A stretch of DNA of 64,000 nt from CAZWSX01 sp964636985 (GCA_964636985.1 CAZWSX010000029.1:16911-80910); one strand, 5' to 3'. Positions 44,376 through 53,095 are shown, numbered from the stretch's first letter. Notes: generated by a model from the letters alone, not told the origin. A program made the numbers and translations.

Positions 44376-44711
44376 TCACTCAGAATGACTCGACGCCATC
44401 AGAGCCGTCTCTTCCGCCGGTGTACGACCGATGAGCGCCTCTTGTTCTGCAAGCGCGCGCTCGATTTCCAAGCGTCGTGCTTCGCGCTCCTCGCGGGCCG
44501 AATGCGTCGCGCCGCCGCTGCGGGATGGTTGGGCTGGCAACAACAGGCCAACCATCACGCCGATGATGGCAATAACGACGAGGATTTCGACAAGACTGAT
44601 ACGACTGCGACGCGGCGGTTCGGGCGTATCGTCGATCACGACGGGAGCGACAAAACGTGGGTCCGGCGGATGGTGAACGGGTCCGAGAAAAGAGCGTTGG
44701 TAGCGAGTCAT
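44376..44711 (-). CDS. Small single-span membrane protein (A) with pilin-like transmembrane segment
   Basis: The 111-residue protein starts at ATG 44711 with GGAG about nine bases upstream. The N-terminus is proline/histidine-rich (GPVHHPPDPRF, VIDDTPEPPRR). The span at about 39-59 reads ISLVEILVVIAIIGVMVGLL, very close to the N-terminal helix of DUF1559 and type IV pilin-like proteins such as the one at 49161, including the conserved glutamate, but an arginine and isoleucine stand where Gly-Phe would be cleaved. The C-terminal helix carries EIERALAEQEAL (82-93), shared with protein B. It is the first gene of the operon; the radical SAM gene follows. Function unknown. Confidence 0.8.
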   Translation of the reverse strand: MTRYQRSFLGPVHHPPDPRFVAPVVIDDTPEPPRRSRISLVEILVVIAIIGVMVGLLLPAQPSRSGGATHSAREEREARRLEIERALAEQEALIGRTPAEETALMASSHSE

Positions 44712-44945
44712 CGCATCGACTCCGATAAGCGCCTATCTGACCGGGCCGAACGACCCTTGAGATGAGATGAAAAGGTCAGACACCTGCAGTGTAGCCGTTG
44801 CAGTCATTCGCCGTAAAGAAAATTTGGGGTGTTTGTCCCATCGTGGAACGGGCACCCTACATACTTGTTGCGACAATGTTTTGAATAGGAAGCGACTACG
44901 CGCTTGCGTAAGATGGAGGAAACACACCCCTTCCCGGCAAATTTC

Positions 44946-46376
44946 ATGCGTTGGCCTCTGCGTTCCCAGCTGTTTGTTCCGACCGCCGCCGTGCTCATCG
45001 CCACGGTCGTGGTCGTTTCGACATGGAACGCCTGGCTCTCACTCCGCAGGGCGGAACTGGGCGTTCAAACGCAGGTCCGCCGCATCGCCAGCGAGTTCGA
45101 ACAACTCTCGGTCCCCCTGCAAACCAGCGTCTTGCGAATCACCGCGCAACTGACGGGCGTCGGACTCGTGGTCCAACCCGCCAGCGGCCCTCCCGTCGCC
45201 AGCGACGATGAGTTTCTCTCAGCCTTGCCTGTCGTGGAGAAGCTTCCGGTCGTCGATCGGATCGACAAGCTCTCGGCTTCCCACGTGGTGAAAGTCGGAG
45301 CGAGTGATTGGCTGCACGGCAGCGCTCACGTGCGCCGCACCGCCATAGGAGGCGAACCCGTTCGACTGCATGTGTTCTACCCGCGACAGCTGGCGCGAAA
45401 TGCCTGGATCGAAGCGATCTGGCCGCCGCTCGCCGTGGGAGCTGTGGCGGTGGCGGCCATGATGGGGGTCACGTACTGGATGTCGCGGCGCTTCGTGCAG
45501 CCGATTCACGATCTGCAAGCGCAATCGGCGAAGATCGCCAGCGGCGATTATCGAATCGCGCCCGTCCCGGAGCGAAACGACGAGCTGCGCGACTTGGCGA
45601 TCGACTTCAATCGCATGGCCGAACGACTGGCGACCTACGAGTCCGAAGTCCGCGCCGGCGAACGTTTGGCCACGCTCAATACGTTGGGAAGTGCGGTCGC
45701 ACATCAGATTCGCAACGCAGCGACGGGCGCGAAGATGGCGCTCGACCTGCACGTTGCCGATGTCGGTTCGGTCGATGAGCCGCTCGGCGTCGCGCGGCAG
45801 CAGCTGGAACTGATCGAGACGCATGTGCAGCGATTTTTGGCGATTGGCAAGCCAATGGAGACCGCCCGCCACGACTTCGAGTTGTCGGAGACCCTCCAAT
45901 CCGCGATCAAACTCGTTCAGCCGACCGCCCGGCACTGGGGCGTTCGCCTGCAATCCAATGCCCCCCTAGAGCGGGTAATCGTACACGGCGACGTGGTTGG
46001 GTTCCAGCAAGCGATTGTCAACTTGCTGACCAACGCAGTCGAAGCGGCCGTGGCGAACGAAGCGGAAGCCGCGTCTGGCCAGGAACTTCCCACCGTCGAG
46101 GTCCAGTGGCGTGGGACGGCCGACGGCTGGGTGATCGACATTCGCGATACCGGGCTTGGTCCGGCACCGGACATCGCCAAACGGCTCTTCACTCCCTTTA
46201 CCACCAACCGTCGCGGGGGAACTGGGTTAGGATTGTTCATGGCAAAGCAGGTTGCCATCGAGCACGGGGCGACCCTCACGTGGCGTCGCGATGGAGCGAC
46301 CACGGTCTTCTCGATCGTAGGAGGGGCTGCCACGAAAGAGATCGTGGCCTCGCCGGAGTCGGCAGCTGTTCATTGA
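44946..46376 (+). CDS. Membrane histidine kinase with HAMP domain (NtrB-like)
   Basis: The protein has two spans (about residues 8-27 and 155-177) enclosing a periplasmic sensor region, then a HAMP domain (VQPIHDLQAQSAKIASGDY). The phospho-acceptor is H253 in GSAVAHQIRNAATGAK. The ATPase domain shows the N box QQAIVNLLTNAVEA, G1 DTGLGP, the F box FTPFTTNRRGGTGLGLF and G2. It should phosphorylate the sigma-54 regulator encoded 15 bases downstream. The signal sensed is unknown. The start is uncertain: ATG 44946 follows the usual MRWPLRSQL pattern, while ATG 44913 or TTG 44904 would add 11 to 14 residues. Confidence 0.92.
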   Translation: MRWPLRSQLFVPTAAVLIATVVVVSTWNAWLSLRRAELGVQTQVRRIASEFEQLSVPLQTSVLRITAQLTGVGLVVQPASGPPVASDDEFLSALPVVEKLPVVDRIDKLSASHVVKVGASDWLHGSAHVRRTAIGGEPVRLHVFYPRQLARNAWIEAIWPPLAVGAVAVAAMMGVTYWMSRRFVQPIHDLQAQSAKIASGDYRIAPVPERNDELRDLAIDFNRMAERLATYESEVRAGERLATLNTLGSAVAHQIRNAATGAKMALDLHVADVGSVDEPLGVARQQLELIETHVQRFLAIGKPMETARHDFELSETLQSAIKLVQPTARHWGVRLQSNAPLERVIVHGDVVGFQQAIVNLLTNAVEAAVANEAEAASGQELPTVEVQWRGTADGWVIDIRDTGLGPAPDIAKRLFTPFTTNRRGGTGLGLFMAKQVAIEHGATLTWRRDGATTVFSIVGGAATKEIVASPESAAVH

Positions 46377-46391
46377 AAGTATTGATGATCT

Positions 46392-47825
46392 ATGTCGCAT
46401 GTATTGCTCGTTGACGACGAACCCTCTATTTGTTGGGGCTTGGAACAACTTTGCAAGCGTTTGGGTCACCAAACAACGGTTGCCTCACGGGCCGAAGCAG
46501 CGCTCGACCTGGCAAAGCAAGAAACGTTTGACGTGATCTTGCTCGATGTTCGGCTACCCGGCATGTCGGGGATCGATGCCCTGCCACAACTCAAGACGAC
46601 GGCCCCGCATACGCCTGTCGTGGTGATGACAGCCTTTGGCGACTTGGAAACGGCCGTCGAAGCCGTTCGCAATGGCGCGGCCGAGTACATCGTCAAGCCC
46701 TTCGATACCACCAAGGTGACCGAGACACTCCATCGCCTTTTGCGTCCGCGTGTGACGGCCGCTCCGGCCTTGGCTCCATCGCCTAACGGGATTGTCGGCC
46801 GCACGCCTGCGATGCAGGAAGTTTTCCGCCGCGTCGCGCTGGCGGCGGCAAGCGATGCCTGCGTGCTGGTCTCGGGCGAAAGCGGTTCCGGCAAAGAGTT
46901 GATCGCGCGAGCGGTGCATCGCTACAGCCTTCGAGCCGATAAGCCGTTTGTCGCCGTGAACCTGGCGGCAATTAATCCGTCGCTGGCCGAGAGCGAACTA
47001 TTCGGTCATGTTCGCGGAGCCTTTACCGGCGCCGATGCGCCGCGCATCGGCTTGCTGGCTCAGGCCCACGGTGGGACCTTGTTCTTGGACGAAGTGGCCG
47101 ATATTCCGCTGCCCGTGCAAGTGAAGTTATTGCGGGCGCTCGAACACGGGGAAGTCACGCCGGTGGGCTCGGGACAAAGCGTGCCGGCGCAGTTTCGGTT
47201 AGTGTCGGCCACCCATCGATCGTTGCCGCGGCTCGTTCGCGAGGGGAGCTTCCGTCACGATTTGTTTTACCGGTTGACCACGTTCCAAATTGAGTTGCCA
47301 CCGCTTCGCGAGCGGCGCGACGATATTCCCCTTTTGATCGAGTTTTTCGTGCGGCGTTTGGGGGGCGAGAACAAGTCGAGTGAAGGATCGCCCCGCGTCT
47401 CGGTCTCGCCCGAAGCCCTGAAAGCAGCCGCGGAATGCTCGTGGCACGGCAATGTTCGGGAACTGCGAAACGCCGTGGAGCATGCCTTAGTTTTGGCCCG
47501 GGACGGCCATATCCAGCCGGAGCATTGGCCGCCGCCGATGCCGAAGCTCGATGCCGCCGGTCCCCTCGATCAGGCCCTGGACGAGACGGAACTGGATACA
47601 CGCATTGCCGAATTGCTGACCCGCTGGGCCGGTAAGCAGCTGACGACCGAGAGCGAGCTGAACGACCTTTACGAACGCCTGCTGTCGCTGGTGGAACCCC
47701 CCGTCCTGGAAGCGACGCTCAAAAGGCACCGTCAACAATGTGCTGCCGCGGCCCGCGTCTTAGGTTTGCACCGGACAACGTTGCGCAAGCGGCTCGACCA
47801 GTTTGGCCTCAAGGGGGAGGAGTGA
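46392..47825 (+). CDS. Sigma-54-dependent response regulator (NtrC family)
   Basis: The 477-residue protein has a receiver domain (VDDE at 8-11, phospho-acceptor D52 in LLDVRLPG, K102 in VKPFD). The AAA+ sigma-54 activator domain shows Walker A GESGSGKE at 162-169, the sigma-54 contact GAFTGA at 209-214 and Walker B TLFLDEVAD. The C-terminal Fis-type helix-turn-helix is AAARVLGLHRTTLRKRL. The GAFTGA loop is intact, so it should activate RNA polymerase with sigma-54 at enhancer sites. It is paired with the histidine kinase just upstream. Targets are not visible; no clear sigma-54 promoter was found by eye. Confidence 0.96.
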   Translation: MSHVLLVDDEPSICWGLEQLCKRLGHQTTVASRAEAALDLAKQETFDVILLDVRLPGMSGIDALPQLKTTAPHTPVVVMTAFGDLETAVEAVRNGAAEYIVKPFDTTKVTETLHRLLRPRVTAAPALAPSPNGIVGRTPAMQEVFRRVALAAASDACVLVSGESGSGKELIARAVHRYSLRADKPFVAVNLAAINPSLAESELFGHVRGAFTGADAPRIGLLAQAHGGTLFLDEVADIPLPVQVKLLRALEHGEVTPVGSGQSVPAQFRLVSATHRSLPRLVREGSFRHDLFYRLTTFQIELPPLRERRDDIPLLIEFFVRRLGGENKSSEGSPRVSVSPEALKAAAECSWHGNVRELRNAVEHALVLARDGHIQPEHWPPPMPKLDAAGPLDQALDETELDTRIAELLTRWAGKQLTTESELNDLYERLLSLVEPPVLEATLKRHRQQCAAAARVLGLHRTTLRKRLDQFGLKGEE

Positions 47826-47965
47826 CCGGTTCCCGCGAAATTCTTGCGGCATTCATAAAGGCTTTTCTTGACCCTCGCCCGCGCCGGAATTCTAATCCAC
47901 AACTTCGCTACATGAAGTTGTGGCTAGAGATAAGTCCGAATACTGTATCAGCCGGGGGGAAGGCG

Positions 47966-48598
47966 ATGATTATTTGGGGTTCGCGGACACACGAGGTTCC
48001 TGTCGCGCAAGGTGAATGCTACTGCCCTCGTTGTGGTCAGCGGCAGCCCTATCAATTGATCGAGTCGAAGCGTTATTTCACGCTCTATTTCATCTCGCTA
48101 TTCCCGATGTATTCGCAAGGGCAGCACGTTGCCTGCCTGCGATGTGCGGGCACATTCAGTACCGATGTGTTGTCGATTGGTGGCCCGCCCGTGCAACAAC
48201 AGGCCGGGCCTTCCGGCCACGGCTCGCATTCTGGCCATGGGATTGCAGGACCTCCGGCGCCGAGTCCCTCGCCTGACACGGTTCGCCAGCTGTTGACGCT
48301 CATTTGCGGAAAGACGGGGCGCTCGGGTGCCGATGCGATCGGTCGAATCAAAGAGTTGCTGCAGCACTCCGGTTTGCCCATCCCTGCCGACGACCAACTG
48401 CGCCAAGAACTTCAGATGGCCGTGAGCACACCAGCGACCGTCGCGCAATTTGCGGAGCGATTTGTCGGCACGCCCGAAGACTTCCGGAAGCAGATGGTCG
48501 AGTCGGCCAAATGGGTTGTCGACGACGGTCGCCCCCTTTCGCTCTCGGAGCGACAAGTGTTGAATCAATTGGCTGGCACGCTGCGCGTGTCGGCTTGA
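47966..48598 (+). CDS. Zinc-ribbon protein with TerB-like C-terminal region
   Basis: The start is ATG 47966 with a strong GGGGGGAAGG just upstream, so the long open frame further 5' is ignored. The 210-residue protein begins with a zinc ribbon: YCPRCG and ACLRCAG knuckles around a hydrophobic stretch (YFTLYFISLFPMYSQGQ). A proline/glycine/histidine-rich linker (about residues 88-110) follows. The C-terminal 100 residues are helical and end AKWVVDDGRPLSLSERQVL, which recalls the DG-x-LS-x-E pattern of TerB-like domains. TerB-like proteins occur in stress and conflict systems with unclear biochemistry. The RyR-domain gene follows 65 bases downstream on the same strand. Confidence 0.75.
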   Translation: MIIWGSRTHEVPVAQGECYCPRCGQRQPYQLIESKRYFTLYFISLFPMYSQGQHVACLRCAGTFSTDVLSIGGPPVQQQAGPSGHGSHSGHGIAGPPAPSPSPDTVRQLLTLICGKTGRSGADAIGRIKELLQHSGLPIPADDQLRQELQMAVSTPATVAQFAERFVGTPEDFRKQMVESAKWVVDDGRPLSLSERQVLNQLAGTLRVSA

Positions 48599-48663
48599 TC
48601 GGACGCCTGTCGCATCGGGACTTAGGTGGGCGTCGCAAAACACCTGTTGAACCAACGACGCTG

Positions 48664-48963
48664 ATGCCCACCTACACTCCCAAGCCTCTCGACACATCTC
48701 ACATCCAGCTCGACCCATCGCTGACCGAGCTGCTCGAACGACTCGCCGAAAACACGCACGACGTGTGGGCAAAGCAGCGCATGAAGGACGGCTGGACCCA
48801 CGGGCCCGTGCGCGACGATTCGGCCAAACACCACCCCTGCCTGGTTCCCTACGGCGACCTGCCCGAAGGGGAACGGGAATACGACCGAAAAACGGCCATC
48901 GAGACGCTGAAACTCGTGGTAGCGCTGGGGTACGAGGTCCGCAAGGCACCCAAAGCCAGCTAG
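48664..48963 (+). CDS. RyR domain protein
   Basis: The 99-residue protein is essentially one RyR (ryanodine receptor repeat) domain: YTPKPLDTSHIQLDPSL, LAENTHDVWAKQRMKDGW, HPCLVPYGDLPEGEREYDRK and TLKLVVALGYEV match the family end to end. Bacterial RyR domains are found in many contexts, including predicted nucleotide-centred defence systems where they are proposed ligand sensors, but stand-alone copies like this one have no known function. The protein is soluble. ATG 48664 was chosen because the domain starts there. It may be co-transcribed with the zinc-ribbon gene upstream. Confidence 0.93.
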   Translation: MPTYTPKPLDTSHIQLDPSLTELLERLAENTHDVWAKQRMKDGWTHGPVRDDSAKHHPCLVPYGDLPEGEREYDRKTAIETLKLVVALGYEVRKAPKAS

Positions 48964-49053
48964 CGTCTTCGAAGGCTGGCCAATCCGGGCTTCATTCTCG
49001 CCCCGCATATCTTGGGCGTGTCACTCGTTTTTAGATAGCCAGCAAACGACCGC

Positions 49054-49082
49054 TTGACGCTGCCTAAAACAATGTTTAGACT
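49054..49082 (+). promoter_or_regulatory. Candidate sigma-70 promoter before the DUF1559 gene
   Basis: TTGACG at 49054-49059 and TAGACT at 49077-49082 are separated by 17 bases, in an AT-rich patch unusual for this window. The element lies about 80 bases before the chosen start of the DUF1559 gene. Confidence 0.45.
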
Positions 49083-49160
49083 AATCAAAACATGTCTTTC
49101 GTGGGACAGAAAAAGGTCTCGCAGCTGCCCAAAATATTGTTCTCGAAAGCCCTTATCGCC

Positions 49161-50243
49161 ATGAACACGGTCCCTCGCACTTCGGCTCGGCGGCGAGCTT
49201 TTACGATTGTCGAGCTGCTCGTCGCCATTGCGATTATTGGGATGCTGGTCGCGCTGCTGCTGCCGGCGGTTCAACAAGCTCGCGAGGCGGGGCGCCGTGC
49301 GTCGTGCCAGAACAACTTGCGGCAGATCGGCACCGCGCTGCACCTGCACGAAGAGACCAAGCACGTCTTTCCGCCGGCTTACATCACGGCCAACACATCG
49401 CAGGATGGCACGGCGTTCGGCATCTCCTACGGCGACGAGTACCGCAACGGCCCGCCCGGTTGGGCGTGGGGAACGTTGCTTCTTCCTTATCTAGAACAGG
49501 GCGACTTGTACGAACGGTTCGATCTCACGCAGCCATGCTGGTCGCCGGCGTTCGCGAAGTTGGTCGATACCGATTTGCAAGTGTTCCTTTGTCCTTCGGC
49601 ATCGGGCGGAAGCGGCGGCTTCGAAGTGCAAAAGATGGGAGCCGACATGGAGCACGGCACTCCCATGAACCGCGACGATGGGTCGCGGATTGTCTTTGCC
49701 CACTCGCACTACGTGACGAACGCCGGCATCCATCAGCCCTGGGGACGGACCACGGCCTACTGCTACGACTACGATATCCCCGAACCAATCCCCGAGAACG
49801 GCAATAAGCTTGCCCGCACCGATGGCCCGTTCTACCGCAACTCGAAGACGACCAATGCGAAGATCGTCGATGGCCTCTCGCACACGGTGTTCATTGGAGA
49901 ACACAGCTCGGTCCTCAGCAACAAAACATGGGTGGGCGTCGTTCCTTGGGCCGTAACGCCGCCTCGGCTCGACTTGCGGCCGTGGCCTTCGGAGAACAAC
50001 GGCGCGGGCTGCCTGGTTGGTGTTCACAGCGGTCCCGATACGCACGACCATCCGCAGGTGATCATTCACGCGCCCAACGATCCGTTCGGCCACACCGACG
50101 AAATGTGGGGCGAGCACGGACACGGCTGCAACGTGCTGATGGGGGATTCGTCGATCCGATTCATCACGACGTTCATCAAGCCTTCGATCTGGGTGGCCCT
50201 TTCGACGCGCGACAGTGGGGAGGCGGTCAGTGCCGAGTTCTAG
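49161..50243 (+). CDS. DUF1559 protein with prepilin-type N-terminus
   Basis: The protein (360 residues from ATG 49161) begins with a short basic leader and the prepilin-type segment FTIVELLVAIAIIGMLVALL, then LLPAVQQAREAGRRASCQNNL, which is the planctomycete DUF1559 (SBP_bac_10) signature. The C-terminus keeps the HGHGCNVLMGDSSIRFI motif seen across the family. Alanine stands at the -1 position before FTIVE. These proteins are greatly expanded in planctomycetes and are probably handled by a type II secretion/pilin-like system; their function is not settled. ATG 49092 would give a 36-residue leader and is less likely. The next gene starts inside its last codons. Confidence 0.93.
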   Translation: MNTVPRTSARRRAFTIVELLVAIAIIGMLVALLLPAVQQAREAGRRASCQNNLRQIGTALHLHEETKHVFPPAYITANTSQDGTAFGISYGDEYRNGPPGWAWGTLLLPYLEQGDLYERFDLTQPCWSPAFAKLVDTDLQVFLCPSASGGSGGFEVQKMGADMEHGTPMNRDDGSRIVFAHSHYVTNAGIHQPWGRTTAYCYDYDIPEPIPENGNKLARTDGPFYRNSKTTNAKIVDGLSHTVFIGEHSSVLSNKTWVGVVPWAVTPPRLDLRPWPSENNGAGCLVGVHSGPDTHDHPQVIIHAPNDPFGHTDEMWGEHGHGCNVLMGDSSIRFITTFIKPSIWVALSTRDSGEAVSAEF

Positions 50244-50622
50244 AACGAGCAGCCTTCCCGATCAGTCGGAGGGCAACGCGCGTGACCGTGTTTTGCTGAT
50301 TGCCTTGCTCGGATTGGCGGTGTTGGTAGGAGGCTACTTCGCTTATCACTGGCTTCGCCGGCCGCCGCAAATGGGGAACGACCCGGCGGTCTTCGAAACG
50401 GTCGACGCGCTGTACACAGCGGTTCGCGAACACGATGAGCCGCGCGTGGCCGATTGTGCCACGCGTCTGCAAGTTTTTCGCGACGCGGGTGCCTTACCAA
50501 TCGCAGCCGGCCGCAAGCTTGATGCGGTGATCGCCCAAGCGCGTTCCGGGGCATGGGACAAGGCCGCGCACCAACTCTACGATTTCATGCTCGCGCAGCG
50601 CCGCGACGCCCCCGCAAAATAG
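50230..50622 (+). CDS. Small membrane-anchored hypothetical protein
   Basis: GTG 50230 is chosen because GGAGG lies seven bases upstream, within the end of the DUF1559 gene (14-base overlap). The roughly 130-residue product has one span near the N-terminus (VLLIALLGLAVLVGGYFAYHW). A soluble helical part follows (VFETVDALYTAVREHDEPRVADCATRL and KLDAVIAQARSGAWDKAAHQL) that resembles a short helical repeat. No family is recognised. Coupling to the DUF1559 gene suggests a joint role at the cell surface. Confidence 0.75.
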   Translation: MPSSRTSSLPDQSEGNARDRVLLIALLGLAVLVGGYFAYHWLRRPPQMGNDPAVFETVDALYTAVREHDEPRVADCATRLQVFRDAGALPIAAGRKLDAVIAQARSGAWDKAAHQLYDFMLAQRRDAPAK

Positions 50623-50758
50623 CTGCGGCCGGGCCGCGCTTCGGGCGTTTTTCTTGCCGCAACGTGACATGCGTCTTCCCGCCGTGTAAAAATGGGCCTT
50701 CCTTTCGGCTCCGAAAGCCTCGGCCACGCTGCCTTCCTTTGCACCGCGAGTCCTGACG

Positions 50759-51511
50759 TTGCTCACTCTTCAAGGCGTTTCCAAATCGTTTGCCGGGCAA
50801 ACCGTTTTGCAGCCGCTCGACTTGGTTGTGGAAAACGGCCAGTCGCTGGTGCTGCTGGGGCCGAGCGGCTGCGGCAAATCGACGCTGCTGCGGATTATGG
50901 CGGGCCTGCTGTTGCCCGACACCGGTTCGGTGGCGCTCGACGGCGAGCCGTTGACCAACGAGAACGCCGAGACAATGCGCCGCAAGATGGGCTTTGTCTT
51001 GCAGGACGGCGGCCTGTTTCCCCATTTGACGTTGCGGCAGAACGTCACGCTGCTCGCTAAGTATCTGGGAAAGGCGAACGATTGGATTGCTAAACGAACC
51101 AACGAACTCGCCGCACTCACCGACATTGCGCCCGAAATGCTCGACCGCTATCCCTTGCAAGCATCGGGCGGGCAGCGGCAGCGGGTGGCCATCATGCGAG
51201 CGCTGATGCTCGACCCGCCCATCTTGCTGCTCGATGAACCAATGGGCGCGCTCGATCCCGTGGTCCGCTACGACTTGCAGGAGGACCTCAAGCAAATCAT
51301 CACGTCGCTGAACAAGACATCGATCATGGTGACCCACGACATGGGCGAGGCCCAGTTCTTTGGCGACAAGGTGGTGATGATGGGACGAGGGCGAGTGCTG
51401 CAGCAGGGATCGTTCCGCGATTTGATTACGTCGCCCGCGTCGGAAGACGTGGCGCAGTTCATCAAGGCCCAACGCCACTACACGGTTGAGGAAGGAGACG
51501 TCCGTGCCTAG
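50759..51511 (+). CDS. Osmoprotectant/glycine betaine ABC transporter ATP-binding protein
   Basis: The 250-residue protein has Walker A GPSGCGKST, Q-loop VLQDGGLFPH, the signature ASGGQRQRV, Walker B ILLLDEP and the switch histidine in MVTHDMGEA. There is no CBS tail, which the OpuAA/ProV proteins carry. It energises the permease encoded by the next gene, whose start lies inside its last codons. The substrate, a quaternary ammonium compound such as glycine betaine or choline, is inferred from that partner. The start appears to be TTG 50759; an ATG does not occur at a suitable place. Confidence 0.92.
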   Translation: MLTLQGVSKSFAGQTVLQPLDLVVENGQSLVLLGPSGCGKSTLLRIMAGLLLPDTGSVALDGEPLTNENAETMRRKMGFVLQDGGLFPHLTLRQNVTLLAKYLGKANDWIAKRTNELAALTDIAPEMLDRYPLQASGGQRQRVAIMRALMLDPPILLLDEPMGALDPVVRYDLQEDLKQIITSLNKTSIMVTHDMGEAQFFGDKVVMMGRGRVLQQGSFRDLITSPASEDVAQFIKAQRHYTVEEGDVRA

Positions 51512-53066
51512 TCGCTCTTCGCTGCAAGGCTATCGCCCTTTGTGTGGCTGCGTCGCCATCGCGCTCGCGTTTTTCTCGGCGCCAGCGATCGCCTTGGCCG
51601 AAACGGGCCAGGCAACTAGCGGCCCCAAGGTGGCGATCGGTTCCAAGTCGTTCACCGAAGGCGTGATTCTAGGCGAGGTGCTGCGCCTGGCAGCTAAGAG
51701 CGCAGGTGCCGATGCGCGGCATAATCGCGAAATGGGGGGCACGCCAGTCGTCTGGCAAGCGCTGAATAAGGGCCAAATCGACGCCTATGTCGAGTACAGC
51801 GGCACGCTGATGCTCGAGATCTTGGCGAAGGAAGGCGTGCTGACCGACGACGAAGTCCAAAAATCGCTCGCGGCCAAAGGGCTGAAAGCGACCGAGCGGC
51901 TTGGATTTCAGAACACCTACGCGCTAGGGATGCGCCGCAAAGACGCCGAAGCGCGCGGCATCAAAACGATTAGCGATCTCGCCAAGGCATTGCGGCAAGG
52001 AAAAATCAAACTCGCGTTCAGCGAAGAGTTCATGTCGCGAGCCGACGCCTGGAAGGGGCTGCGCGAGAAGTATCATTTCCCCGACGTCGATCCCAAGACG
52101 ATGGATCATACGATCGCCTACCGCTCGCTCAGCGAAGGGGCGATCGACGTGACTGATATCTACACCACCGACGCCGAAGTTCGGGCCTACGACCTGATCC
52201 CGCTGGAAGATGACCGGGCGTACTTCGCCGGTTACTACGCGGTGATCTTGTATCGGGCCGATCTTGAGGAACGGGCGCCCCAGGTGGTCGCGCAGTTCAA
52301 CAAGCTTGCCGGAAAGATCGGCAACGAAGAGATGATGAAGATGAACCAGCAGGTACGCTTGGGTCACAAACCCGAAGCCCTGGTTGCGTCCGCCGAGATC
52401 CAGCGGATCCTCGGCTACGACTCGAAAGAGAACCCATCAGGCTCGTGGGCGACCATTGAACGGATTTTCGTGGCTCTACGCCAACACTTGCTGATGGTGG
52501 CGATCTCGCTGTCGGTTGCGATTATCGTCGCGATCCCGCTGGGGATCGTAGCCTACCGCCATCCGCGGGTTGGGTTTGGAATTTTGAGCATCGCCAGCGT
52601 GGTGCAAACGATTCCGGCGATGGCGCTGTTCGTCTTTTTGATTCCACTTTTGAAGACGGGCCTCGTTCCGGCGATCGTGGCGTTATTCCTGTACAGCATC
52701 CTACCGATCCTGCGAGGCACCTACACGGGCCTGCGCGGCATTCAGCCGTCGCTCATCGAGTCGGCCCAGTCGCTGGGTTTGCCGGCGAATGCCCGGCTCC
52801 GGTTGATCGAACTGCCGCTCGCGTTGCCCTCGATTCTCTCAGGCATCAAAACGGCGGCGGTGATCAATGTTGGGACAGCAACCATCGGCGCCATCATCGG
52901 CGCCGGCGGACTTGGACAATCGATCATCGCCGGCGTTCGCAACGACGATATCTGGACGATTCTCGAAGGAGCCGTTCCGGCAGCGCTACTGGCGATCGTC
53001 GTTCAACGCCTGTTCGATCGGATAGAAAACTGGATGGTGCCGGAAGGGCTGCGTGGGAAGAGATAG
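51504..53066 (+). CDS. Fused substrate-binding and permease protein of an osmoprotectant ABC transporter
   Basis: The 520-residue protein starts at GTG 51504 (AAGGAG seven bases upstream) with a signal peptide (VAIALAFFSAPAIALAE). Residues about 40-310 are an OpuAC/OsmX-type binding domain (VAIGSKSFTEGVILGEVL, GGTPVVWQALNKGQIDAYVEYSGTL, DVTDIYTTDAEV). Residues about 330-510 are a membrane permease domain with the EAA-like loop (LRGIQPSLIESAQSLGLPAN...LIELPLALPSIL). It should capture a compatible solute and move it inward using the ATPase upstream. The order binding domain then permease in one chain is known from some bacteria. The genes overlap by eight bases. Confidence 0.93.
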   Translation: MPSRSSLQGYRPLCGCVAIALAFFSAPAIALAETGQATSGPKVAIGSKSFTEGVILGEVLRLAAKSAGADARHNREMGGTPVVWQALNKGQIDAYVEYSGTLMLEILAKEGVLTDDEVQKSLAAKGLKATERLGFQNTYALGMRRKDAEARGIKTISDLAKALRQGKIKLAFSEEFMSRADAWKGLREKYHFPDVDPKTMDHTIAYRSLSEGAIDVTDIYTTDAEVRAYDLIPLEDDRAYFAGYYAVILYRADLEERAPQVVAQFNKLAGKIGNEEMMKMNQQVRLGHKPEALVASAEIQRILGYDSKENPSGSWATIERIFVALRQHLLMVAISLSVAIIVAIPLGIVAYRHPRVGFGILSIASVVQTIPAMALFVFLIPLLKTGLVPAIVALFLYSILPILRGTYTGLRGIQPSLIESAQSLGLPANARLRLIELPLALPSILSGIKTAAVINVGTATIGAIIGAGGLGQSIIAGVRNDDIWTILEGAVPAALLAIVVQRLFDRIENWMVPEGLRGKR

Positions 53067-53095
53067 GATTGGCCACAGAGGACGAGGAAAACGAT

